A stretch of DNA of 64,000 nt from Zygosaccharomyces rouxii. Taxonomy: Eukaryota; Ascomycota; Saccharomycetes; Saccharomycetales; Saccharomycetaceae. The DNA is taken from positions 124,001 to 188,000 of the forward strand of contig NC_012991.1 of the NCBI RefSeq assembly GCF_000026365.1, in the 5' to 3' direction. Below the pieces are notes generated by a model. It was not told where the DNA came from. It did no database searches and worked only from the letters and a program-made list of their open reading frames with translations. Numbering within the stretch: the stretch's first letter is position 1; each line of letters opens with the position of its first letter. Of this stretch, positions 40,102-48,850 are shown piece by piece. The position numbers and the translations under genes are program-made.

Positions 40102-40476
40102 TCTGTCTGTTGTGTACCACTTATCCTTTGCGTGTTATTGTTGTAGTGTTTTCATGTTGAAGCATCGAATTGATGTACTTTAAACCCGCGCCGCGCCTCC
40201 AAGGATTTTGCAAAAAACAATGGCTATTTGAAGCTAAGGGGGACTAAGAAGCCTGGAAATGAGCATTTGAGCTTGCATTCTCATTTAAATTAGTGTTTAC
40301 GTCAAGAACTGTGAATTACATATGCCAATCTTTTGACTAGCTTAAATTATCATATTTCTGCGAGTTTTCTTTCCTTTTTTTCTTTTTTTTTTTTGTTGAA
40401 GCTTAAGCATACGGTCTAAACGAGATGAGTTCAAGATGCAGAGTGTTAGTATAACTATTAAAACTCAAGAAGGCCT

Positions 40477-40490
40477 GCTTACATGTAAGC
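40477..40490. promoter_or_regulatory. 14-base perfect palindrome GCTTACATGTAAGC
   Basis: Lies in the TVP18/CHY-RING divergent region, inside the upstream frame. AGAAGG and CCTTCT flank it as outer arms (40468-40473, 40490-40495). The symmetry suggests a dimeric protein site or an RNA hairpin; no known factor is assigned. Confidence 0.4.
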
Positions 40491-40652
40491 CTTCTACCAC
40501 ACTCACTACTGCCATTCCCACCTCATCTCATTTAATTTCTTCACATTCTCATCTGATCTCATCTCAATATTGGAAAATCCGTAAACAGCGCGCTCTCAAC
40601 TATTTATACAAACCACTTAACAGTCCGGAAACTTAAGATTATTCAAAGGTAG

Positions 40653-40676
40653 ATAGCATCATAGCATCATAGCATC
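40653..40676. repeat. Eight-base tandem repeat (ATAGCATC x3) just before a start codon
   Basis: Three exact copies ending four bases before the ATG at 40680. It places the repeat in the mRNA leader, next to the start. Confidence 0.9.
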
Positions 40677-40679
40677 ATA

Positions 40680-42017
40680 ATGCAATTGGAATCTCTAACT
40701 GTAATGTCTCCAGAGGAGATGGGAGACCAAGGGAGCTTGAGGTCTCGTATTAAACAAATTTCACAACTCTCCTTAGATTCAAGAGCCAAGGCTATCTTGA
40801 TGCAAAGATTAATGATGGGCAGGTTTAATAAAGTTGAACAGAAGTTAATACCGAAAGGTGAGAATACTTTAGCCGAAGCGATTGCTAGCGTAAAGGAGGA
40901 GGACTGGTTGCCTACATATCATTCCGAAAGTGCATTAGGGTGTCCTCATTACCAAAGAGCTTGTAAATTACAATGCTATCAATGTAATGAATGGGTTGGC
41001 TGTAGGTTTTGCCATGATGAACAACAACACGAACCTGCTCATACTTTTATAAGGAATAAGACTCGTTGGATAATGTGTATGAGATGTCAAAACGTTCAGC
41101 CGCCCTCTCGAGAGTGTAACAGGTGTGAAGAAGAATTTGCCCTCTACTACTGTGAGAATTGTAGACTATACGATAATGATGAAGCCAAGGACATTTATCA
41201 CTGTGATAAGTGCGAACTCTGTAGATTAGGATTAGGTTTGGGAATTGATTTTTTCCATTGTGATGGATGTCATGCATGTCTTTCCATTGAACTACAGGGC
41301 AATCATAAATGTATTGAAGGTGCAACTATGTCAAATTGTCCCATTTGTGGTGATTACATGTTTACTTCGACAAGGCCTGTAGTATACATGTCGCCGTGTG
41401 GACATGCCATTCATCAACACTGTTTTGAAGAACATACGAGGCATTCTTACAAATGTCCGCATTGTCAAGTCACGGTTTTGAATATGGATGCTCAATTTAG
41501 AGTTTTAGATGTGGAAATCGAAGAACAACCATTACCTGAACCCTATTGTCATTGGATGTGCATTGTTTCGTGCAATGATTGTAAAGGTAGAAGTAAATGT
41601 TCTTACCACATATTAGGACTGAAATGTGGCCACTGTTTAAGTTATAATACTGCACAGTTAAAATTGATAAAACCGGAATTGAGCTCGGATGTTGGTGCTG
41701 ATGTCGCAGCCTTCGAACAATTCGATCACACTATGAACCATACATTACGTGAAGATTTACTGCGTGATCATTTACAAACTGAGGATGTTTCTCCCTTGAT
41801 TAATATGGACAGTACAATGTTGACTAATATCGATCAGTATATGGATGCATATTTCAAAGAAGAAGGTCTCGAAAAAGGCAAAGAAAGTAGGAATGTTAAT
41901 GATTTTATTAATACAAGTGCACTATTCGATGAGGAACCGGGTAAAGTTTCGCTGGCAGAACGTGTTAGATCATCGATAGATAAATGGCGTAATGGGTCTC
42001 AAGATTCCTTGGATTAG
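40680..42017 (+). CDS. CHY zinc-finger and RING ubiquitin ligase, RCHY1/Pirh2-like
   Basis: Likely E3 ubiquitin ligase. 445 residues with three zinc-binding modules in family order: CHY finger (~92-160; GCPHYQRACKLQCYQCNEWV, GCRFCHDEQ, CMRCQNVQPPSRECNRCEEEF), CTCHY finger (~165-225; YYCENCRLYDNDEAKDIYHC, FHCDGCHACLSIELQGNHKC) and a RING (~230-270; CPICGDYMFTSTRPVVYMSPCGHAIHQHC, YKCPHC), then a zinc ribbon (CNDC...CGHC). This arrangement is that of mammalian RCHY1 and of fission-yeast CHY-RING proteins. I know of no S. cerevisiae orthologue with this order (Hot13 has only the CHY finger). The C-terminal 120 residues are acidic and unstructured. Confidence 0.9.
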   Translation: MQLESLTVMSPEEMGDQGSLRSRIKQISQLSLDSRAKAILMQRLMMGRFNKVEQKLIPKGENTLAEAIASVKEEDWLPTYHSESALGCPHYQRACKLQCYQCNEWVGCRFCHDEQQHEPAHTFIRNKTRWIMCMRCQNVQPPSRECNRCEEEFALYYCENCRLYDNDEAKDIYHCDKCELCRLGLGLGIDFFHCDGCHACLSIELQGNHKCIEGATMSNCPICGDYMFTSTRPVVYMSPCGHAIHQHCFEEHTRHSYKCPHCQVTVLNMDAQFRVLDVEIEEQPLPEPYCHWMCIVSCNDCKGRSKCSYHILGLKCGHCLSYNTAQLKLIKPELSSDVGADVAAFEQFDHTMNHTLREDLLRDHLQTEDVSPLINMDSTMLTNIDQYMDAYFKEEGLEKGKESRNVNDFINTSALFDEEPGKVSLAERVRSSIDKWRNGSQDSLD

Positions 42018-43740
42018 GTATGGTAAGCTAAAGGACTCGTATTGTAATTGGTTCTTTCATATATATATATATATTTATATACATATGCAACTATTAGTGT
42101 TTTGTAAAATGGGTAAAAGTAAATGTAAAATCATATAGGGTATCAGATAAAATAGCCGCCAGAAATAGGGCGGGGATAACACGACTACGGCGGCAAGCGA
42201 GAAGACGAGAAAAGTATAAAAGGAGGACGTAAATAACGAGAGAAAAATTGAAGCTCCCTACTCCTTTGCCGCCAAAAGATACAACAAGAACAAGAAGTAA
42301 CGTACTTCAATTAGGATCAAGAACCATTGAAGAGTATGTCAAACCAGAATTTCTATGATTTTACCGCTGAGAGGAATTACCACGAGATCAGAATCGAATA
42401 GAAGTTTTTCCAAACCTCAAGACCTCTCTCTCTCCTTATTAGGCTTTCCGTTCACAGTTGTTGGACCCGCATGAATTTCAGGTACGGTACAATTAGAAGC
42501 TTTTGAATTCACTATCAGTTTGTTGTCATTCCAAAGGAGTCAGGTCAGCTATTCCGTGTATTTGGTGAATAAATTAGTTTCATACTATCCTAAGGTACGT
42601 ATATGGTGCGTATTTCCGTTTTAGTCCCACCATCTAGAAAGGGAAACTCCAGTAGGCGAGAAACAAGGCAACGTCCGATTGGCTAGAGAGCGGAAAGAAA
42701 CCTCTAGAGGGAAATCTCCTGATTACAGCGTAGCCAATGGCAACGTTAGCTTTGGTAGGAGGAAGAAAGTGGGCAGGCGAATCTTAGACAATCCAGCCAG
42801 GCAAGGGTGATCCTCATTTTGATTGGTGCATTTGTTGTTTTACTACGAAATTGCTCTCAGAATGCCCAACTGGCAACTTTTTTTGTTTTTTTTGTTTACT
42901 TCCCATTGAGAACTGCCACCAACCAAACCTTCCTACCAGTGTCAAGGTTATCATTTGTCATCTATATTTGTGCCCCTGGTCCTAAACCTCCGCTATTCCT
43001 ATTCTGTTACTAGGGAACCAACAAGAGTAACAATAAGGCTTACTTTCTGTACTAACACGTCAAAGTAACGAATTTACCGCAGCAAGTGCACAGATAGTAC
43101 TGCATCAAATTAACCGAAGGAGACATACGCAAGTTAAACGACTTAGTAGGAAACTTTCAACCGGTAAAAAAAATACTGTAGGCCGGTCTCTACTAAGATT
43201 AACAGCTGTCGCTACGGTAATTAAAGGCTATTGATCTTCATCAACATCATCATCGCCATAATCGGTCAACAAGAACCGTTTGGTTACTACTAGAGTCTCT
43301 GGCATTGTCTACCTTATAGCCACCGTCAGAGTAATTTCCGAAGCAAAAGGTTGTCGCCTTTGTAACATCGTCAATACCATTTTCTTACGCAAGCTCCGTC
43401 TCTAGGCAGACAGTACACCGGAGGGGGCCGCTTTTTTTTTAGAATATTGGAAATTTTTTCTGTTTTTTTTCCTCAGGTGGGTCAAAGCTCATAGCCTCGC
43501 ATACAGACATACGCCTCAGACAACTCGGTTTGACACACAAACCTACACAGAAAAACCTACACAGAAAACACATTCACGCTTTCTAAGGGCTTTTTTGTTG
43601 TTAGCTAGCCACACTATCGTTGACAATACCTTATTGCTGCACCAAACCTAACGGAACTAGTTCAAAGTTTTTTTTCCGCGAGGTTTTAGCTCAATTGTTT
43701 ATTCTACGAGATTTCTATCCCTTCCTGTCCTTTCAAGATT
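42018..43740 (+). promoter_or_regulatory. Promoter and leader region of the IXR1/ABF2-type gene
   Basis: 1.7 kb. TATAAAAG at 42215-42222 is a strong TATA box. From there to the predicted donor at 42334 no ATG occurs. The stretch 42334-43082 has intron signals and contains all the ATGs (42337, 42355, 42471, 42603, 42736, 42863). From 42866 to 44424, nearly 1.56 kb, there is no ATG at all, although about 60 percent of that is outside the polyQ-coding part. This is what a long scanned leader under selection against upstream ATGs would look like. Two short frames begin inside the intron; one (42355-42471, MILPLRGITTRSESNRSFSK...) has a presequence-like composition. Confidence 0.6.
42334..43082 (+). 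other. Predicted 5'-leader intron of the IXR1/ABF2-type gene
   Basis: Donor GTATGT at 42334-42339, perfect branch point TACTAAC at 43050-43056, acceptor CCGCAG ending at 43082, 749 nt, 112 nt after the TATA box. All upstream ATGs fall within it. It is similar in size and place to the leader introns of some yeast genes. GTACGT at 42595 is an alternative donor. Confidence 0.55.
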
Positions 43741-43952
43741 TTGTCCACTATTCAGGTCCCAACCATTAACACAGGCGATTCCCCTAAGCAGGAGGACACG
43801 GGCGCAAGTGCTAACAGTCTTTTAGGGATTCCTCAAGATCCTTCCTTGCAGTATCCTCCATTGGATAATCCCGAAATTCAATATAGGGAATTCCATCCGC
43901 AACAAAATTTTAACCACTTCCAAAATCAAGGGTTTCCCATTCAATTCCAACC

Positions 43953-43985
<33 letters not shown>

Positions 43986-45186
43986 GCAGCAACAGCTACA
44001 ACAACAGCAGCTGCAACAACAACAACAACAGCTACAACAACAACAACAACAGCTGCAACAACAGTTTCATTCTCAGTATCAACCACAACAGACATTTCAA
44101 CAGTTGTTTCAGCAAAGTCAGCAGCTGCCTCGTCAACACAATAGTGAACAACAGCGTCCACACCAACACCACCAACAACAACAGGAACAGCAGCAACGGT
44201 TTGCTCAATTTTCTCAAGCTGGCTTGATTTCACAAACACAACAACCACAAACACAACAACCACAACCACAACAGCAACAACAGCAACAACAGCAACAACA
44301 GCAACAACAACATCATCAACATCAAACACAGCAACAACAGCAGCTAAGTTCACAGGATTTAGGCTATATACAACAAGGTAATCAAGGACTTCAAGCACTA
44401 AACCAACAACAGCTTTCAGAACTGATGTACAATTCATTCCTATCTCACTTAGCCCAGAAACAAGTTTCTAGCGCATTGACTAGTGCTTTGGGCAATGCTT
44501 CTCATATCAATCCTGCTACTGCTGCAGCTGCAGCTGCAGGTTCCTCTTTTCTCACCCAACCAGTTCAAAGGTATTTCCATAACAATGTGAGTAATTCACC
44601 TGTAATGATGGAAGCTACGCATCCATCGTCTATACAATCTTCGCCTCAATTGCACTTACAAAATACCCAATCGATGGCTAAGAAATTGTCATCAACTCAA
44701 AGTAGGATTGAAAAACGTAAACAACTCAAAAAACAGGGGCCCAAGAGACCATCTTCGGCCTACTTTTTGTTCTCTATGTCAATAAGAAATGAGTTGTTAC
44801 AACAATATCCTGAAGCTAAAGTTCCTGAGTTATCTAAATTGGCATCTGCAAGATGGAAAGAATTGAATGAGGATCAGAAAAAACCATTTTACGAAGAATT
44901 TAGAACGAACTGGGATAAATATAGAGTGGAAAGAGATCAATATGAAAAAACTTTGCCACCAAAGAGACCTTCAGGTCCATTTATTCAATTCACACAAGAA
45001 ATTCGCCCTATCGTAGTAAAGGAAAATCCGGAGAAGAATTTGATTGAAATCACTAAAATAATTGGTGAGAGATGGCGTAGTTTGGATGTGGGCAAGAAGA
45101 ACGAATACACCGAAACTTATAAGAAGAGATTAAAGGAATGGGAAAGTTGCTATCCTGAAGAAGCTGAAGAGGCAAAGAAGAAATAG
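43741..45186 (+). CDS. IXR1: HMG-box protein, pre-duplication IXR1/ABF2 type
   Basis: Two tandem HMG boxes (KQGPKRPSSAYFLFSMSIRN... and KRPSGPFIQFTQEIRP...) at about residues 333-400 and 405-470 of the longest plausible form. The N-terminal ~310 residues are polyQ-rich. The stretch INTGDSPKQED...SLQY aligns with the start of S. cerevisiae Ixr1 (MNTGISPKQDD), but the codon at the Met position is ATT (43765). The frame runs back to a stop at 43687 without an ATG; the TTG at 43741 is given here only as a boundary. The first in-frame ATG, 44425, would give a 253-residue protein with both HMG boxes. The gene lies between TVP18 and IRC21, the place of ABF2 (YMR072W), while in sequence it is IXR1 (YKL032C). 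The C-terminus stops just after box 2, as in Abf2. Confidence 0.85.
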
Positions 45187-45588
45187 AGAGTTTTTCTTTT
45201 CTTTCCATGAGTCTAACTTAAACTGATAGCTATACCAAGTTTTGTTTTATTACTATTTTTTTTTTTCTTTCCATTTGTGTGTTATCAAGGAGAAATTTGT
45301 ATTATTCTCAACAACTATTATTAATGAAGAGATGGTTAAATACTTACTCTTCTAGTATATCTCCTTTGGGTCTGAATTTGATCGACTTTACTTCAGCTAT
45401 TTAATAAAATTGTGTGATTATTGTCATTTATTTTACTTTATTTTACTTTATTTCCTTTATTTCCTTTTCCAACATAATATAAAATCTTTAGATTCTTTAT
45501 TTTTATTTTTATTGTAAGAAATATTATTTAATCATTTAATTATAATTATTATCATTATTATTATTATTATTATGAATGTAAAAAGCGA
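45187..45588. other. Convergent terminator region IXR1/IRC21 with ATT repeats
   Basis: Very AT-rich. It holds TTTACTTTATTTTACTTTA repeats near 45430-45460 and an ATT microsatellite at about 45546-45572. Suited to 3'-end formation on both strands; no gene is seen. Confidence 0.5.
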
Positions 45589-46173
45589 CTATTCTACATA
45601 TACACCAACGAAACAAGTTTCTAGTAATTTATCGTAACTAACCCATCTGTGATACTCGTTAAACATCTTAGTAGCATCTTTACCAGCACAATACCTCAGG
45701 AGAATGTCAACACCACCCGGATGGAAATCAAAATAATTGGTTAAACAATAGACTTTACCCTGTATTACGCACCAACAATCATCCTTAGTGTTGTGCCTCC
45801 GTAACAATTCTTTATCAACTCTTAATGGTGGTCTAATCAAATATAAGGGGACCTTCCTACTTATTTGAACCAACGTTTGTGGATAATTTGTAGATTTCAA
45901 ATGATCTAGATCTAATGTTAACAATCGATCAACATTCGTAACTAATCCAAACTTTTTGCCCTTTGTTGTAGTTAATTCATGCCAGTCTAACGAGCTATGA
46001 CCTGGTTTGAGTGCGACCTTATTGCGATATCCACCTGCTCTTAATGTACTACAACCAGCTTGAGATTTACTTGGATTTAACCAATTATTACTATTTGGAA
46101 CTGAGAGCGTATTGTTTTTCAATGATCTTTCCTCTCTAAAACTTGAGGGCCTCTTAAAACGAGAATCATCCAT
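45589..46173 (-). CDS. IRC21: Cytochrome b5-domain protein Irc21
   Basis: Small haem-binding protein; in S. cerevisiae the mutant shows raised recombination foci and drug sensitivities, but the electron-transfer partner is unknown. 194 residues (S. cerevisiae 201). Cytochrome b5 domain at about 120-194: LLRRHNTKDDCWCVIQGKVYCLTNYFDFHPGG with the first haem His in HPGG, and the second His in FNEYHRWVSY. The N-terminal half is polar. No membrane anchor. Synteny: YMR073C. Confidence 0.93.
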   Translation of the reverse strand: MDDSRFKRPSSFREERSLKNNTLSVPNSNNWLNPSKSQAGCSTLRAGGYRNKVALKPGHSSLDWHELTTTKGKKFGLVTNVDRLLTLDLDHLKSTNYPQTLVQISRKVPLYLIRPPLRVDKELLRRHNTKDDCWCVIQGKVYCLTNYFDFHPGGVDILLRYCAGKDATKMFNEYHRWVSYDKLLETCFVGVYVE

Positions 46174-46439
46174 TAAATAAATTTAACAAACAATGATGAG
46201 CCCTCTTGAAGACAGTCTACAGTGGTAAAAAGTTCTAAGTTCCCCATCGTTTTTGTAGCGAATGCGATGCCTTTAAATTCTCGGCCTTTGTCAGCGCCTC
46301 TGGGGTACCAACAAACTTCGACGATGACGTTTTTCTTTTTTTTTTTCTTTTGACAATATCAACAAAATTTATACGGTAGAATATTAATTGCACAGTCATA
46401 TATATACGTAGGAAAAGATCAATTTCAACTCAACAGTAA

Positions 46440-48473
46440 CTACACCTTAGATTGGCAACAACTCGATGTGTTGGAAGCAGCATTTTGTGAATCATCGTAG
46501 TAAACGGATTTGTTGAAATTGTTATCAGCCAAGGGAACATCCAATGCAGGGTTTCTGTCAAAGAATGATGCTGGAGTCACCAAGAACTGTAAGAAATCAG
46601 ATGGCATAACTGGGAATTGTTCAGTAACAGGAGGGTGAGTCAATGCCAAAGTGGCCCACACAACGGTATCTGTGTTTCTAACGTCTTCACTACCATCAGC
46701 CCATACGGACAAACCAGTGTCCCTTGTAGATTGGTTAGTGAATTCACCAGCAGCATACAGTTGGTGGTCATGGTATTTAGTAGCCCAGAATTGCTTCGTA
46801 GCGTAGTGAGCTCTCTTAACATTGAAAGAGTTAGGAGAGGCCAAGATCATTTGTTTAGCTGGCATTTCAAATTTATAACCAACAGGCTTCATAGTCACTG
46901 GGTTAATAGAGTTTTCGTTGATAACCTTGTAAGTACGGTTGGTAAATGGTGATTGATCCACTGAACCAGATTTATCAACAAAAGTTCTCTTCTGTCTGAA
47001 ACCGACGTTGTATTGGTTGTGAGGTAAGTTCTCATCCATGGGTAGGTAATCGTCGTATACCACAGTGTTTTTATCACCATCCAATCTTGTGTCAAATCTG
47101 AAATTGAGCAAATGTTGGTGGAAAGCTGCGGTCACACCTGGACCGACAATGGTCCCGAAATCAGTAACACAGTTAGGGTCGTTTGGCATAGTGGACAAAA
47201 TACCAGTAGCCCTGACTTGAACTGTGATAGCACCAGCTTGGTCGAATACCAAGTTCACGATGTACTCGTAGTTGGCAACGGTAGCAATGGTTTGAACGAC
47301 AAACTCTCTTCTTCTGGTGACCACACTGCGGTCGTTTCTGTAGTTCTTGTGCAAATACAAGATACCGTAATCTTGTTCGTGCATACAAACCGTAGATGGA
47401 ATCAAAACTGGGTTACCACGAGCATCTGATCTTCTAGTATCCAAGTATTTGATAACACCTAGACAGTGACAACCAAGTGCCAAAGAGTTTGCAGAGTTAC
47501 CGAACCCACAATCACCCAAATCGAATGCTTGCTTTCTGTGGAAAGGTGGTCTACCATCACCGTAAGGAACAGTCATTTCGTTTAGGGCAATACGGTAGAA
47601 CAAAGATCTGCCCTTGAAATGAACATCATAAAGGGCAAAACCTTCTCTAACGTTGGTGGCAACACGGAACTCCCAACCTTGCCAAGAAACCTTAGTACCC
47701 TCGACTTTGAAAGAAGGACCTTCAGGTTGAACCACTTGCAATGGTTTCAAACTATCTCTTGGCTTCCAATTTTCAATCAACTCTGGGTGATATTCCACTA
47801 TAGGATCCACCTTACGGGCTGGTAAAGTTTCCTTGATGAATTTCTCATCCGCACCAGATGGTAAGTAGTCCATTCTGACAAACTTCTTAGTCAAATACTC
47901 AAAGACCGGGGAGAACTTTAATGGAATGGAATAGTGGTTAGAATCAGAATGGTCAACACCCATGTACATGTAACATTGAATCAATGGAACCTTGTCGTTA
48001 GGAGAATCAGTACCGTACATCCATGGCTCACAGATGACCTTGTAATTCAGCTTACCCAACTGTGGGTGATTGAAGGAGATTTTGTCCAATTGCAACTTAG
48101 CAATCTCTGCCTTAACAATTGGATGTTCCATAGCAGCTACTTCAATATCTCCCATCCCATCTGGCTGTAAAGGCCCAATAGCACCACCTGGAACTGGTTT
48201 CGATGATTCGACATGTTTTTCAGATGCATTCACAATAGCCTTGTAAAGAGGCATCTGACTGTTAACATAGTAGTAAGCATAAGTACGTCTTGGTATGTAG
48301 GGCAGTTTACCACCATATCTTTCTACTTCCAAATACTTGATAGCTTCACTCTTAATTGGCTCTAGTCTATCAACTTGAGAAAAAAACAGAGAAGCATCGC
48401 CATGCATCTGCTTCAAAAGCTTAGATGTAACGACAATCTCTTCATCTGTAACTGGGTCAAAGGGGTGGAGCAT
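46440..48473 (-). CDS. Copper-containing primary amine oxidase
   Basis: Oxidises primary amines (methylamine, ethylamine and others) to aldehyde, ammonium and hydrogen peroxide. 677 residues from ATG 48473. All active-site residues are visible: Tyr402 in TVANYEY, precursor of topaquinone; Asp318 (AFDLGD), catalytic base; copper ligands His452, His454 (FHQHLLNF) and His613 (LTHPP). Numbering differs by only about 1-11 from the Ogataea peroxisomal enzyme. Ends Gln-Ser-Lys-Val, an imperfect PTS1. S. cerevisiae has no such gene. It sits between IRC21 and the PDCD5 homologue, adjacent in S. cerevisiae (YMR073C, YMR074C). The longer frame upstream begins with TTG. Confidence 0.94.
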   Translation of the reverse strand: MLHPFDPVTDEEIVVTSKLLKQMHGDASLFFSQVDRLEPIKSEAIKYLEVERYGGKLPYIPRRTYAYYYVNSQMPLYKAIVNASEKHVESSKPVPGGAIGPLQPDGMGDIEVAAMEHPIVKAEIAKLQLDKISFNHPQLGKLNYKVICEPWMYGTDSPNDKVPLIQCYMYMGVDHSDSNHYSIPLKFSPVFEYLTKKFVRMDYLPSGADEKFIKETLPARKVDPIVEYHPELIENWKPRDSLKPLQVVQPEGPSFKVEGTKVSWQGWEFRVATNVREGFALYDVHFKGRSLFYRIALNEMTVPYGDGRPPFHRKQAFDLGDCGFGNSANSLALGCHCLGVIKYLDTRRSDARGNPVLIPSTVCMHEQDYGILYLHKNYRNDRSVVTRRREFVVQTIATVANYEYIVNLVFDQAGAITVQVRATGILSTMPNDPNCVTDFGTIVGPGVTAAFHQHLLNFRFDTRLDGDKNTVVYDDYLPMDENLPHNQYNVGFRQKRTFVDKSGSVDQSPFTNRTYKVINENSINPVTMKPVGYKFEMPAKQMILASPNSFNVKRAHYATKQFWATKYHDHQLYAAGEFTNQSTRDTGLSVWADGSEDVRNTDTVVWATLALTHPPVTEQFPVMPSDFLQFLVTPASFFDRNPALDVPLADNNFNKSVYYDDSQNAASNTSSCCQSKV

Positions 48474-48850
48474 TTTCTTTCCTTTCAAAAGAATATTATT
48501 AGTTGAAATATGTTTTCCTACTGTTTTTTTTTTTTGAAAGAAGAGATCTTCAAATACAGATCCAAGAACAGTTCCACTCTTCCCCTCCGCTTATATATGA
48601 TTCATCTACCTTGTCGGCAGCCGATTGCCTTTGTTGGACGGTAATGATAAGATAGCGCTAAACTTAACCAATTTGATCAATCAATCCAACTTTCCCCAGC
48701 GAAAAAAAAATAATGATAGTAGGAGCGAGCCGACTGCAAAATGGGCGATACGATTTTGATTCCTTTTCCTTGTTTCATTATCGCCCTGTCATTTTGAACC
48801 ATTATGAAAAATTCGCCTCGCATCGACCTACCTAAAAGGGGAAAGGACCT
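48474..48850 (-). promoter_or_regulatory. Amine oxidase promoter: TATA and GATA motifs
   Basis: TATATAAG (minus) at 48590-48597 is about 117 nt before the ATG. GATAAGATAG at 48646-48655 gives two overlapping GATA cores, about 175 nt upstream. The combination fits nitrogen-controlled expression of a gene for amine use; the factor involved is inferred. Confidence 0.5.

Larger units (their letters stand above)
40102..40679. other. Divergent region TVP18 / CHY-RING gene, with upstream frame
   Basis: Contains an ATG frame of 66 codons (40436-40636) ahead of the CHY-RING gene. It is rich in Ser/Thr/Ile and unlike any protein I know; it may be an upstream ORF in the leader. Poly-T at about 40376-40394 and CCCGCGCCGCGCC near 40186-40198 are the other notable features. 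Confidence 0.35.

Noticed and set aside
42807..43013. 68-codon hydrophobic frame upstream of IXR1
   Set aside because: Starts with a non-ATG codon, lies within the predicted leader intron, and has no recognisable homology.
43334..43350. TTTCCGAAGCAAAA, reminiscent of centromere element CDEIII
   Set aside because: No CDEI (RTCACRTG) at the right distance and no AT-rich CDEII-like stretch beside it. The PAP1-OSH6 block is near CEN11 in S. cerevisiae, but any centromere would be left of this window.
43952..44437. 161-codon Val/Ala frame on the minus strand
   Set aside because: Antisense shadow of the IXR1 polyQ region.
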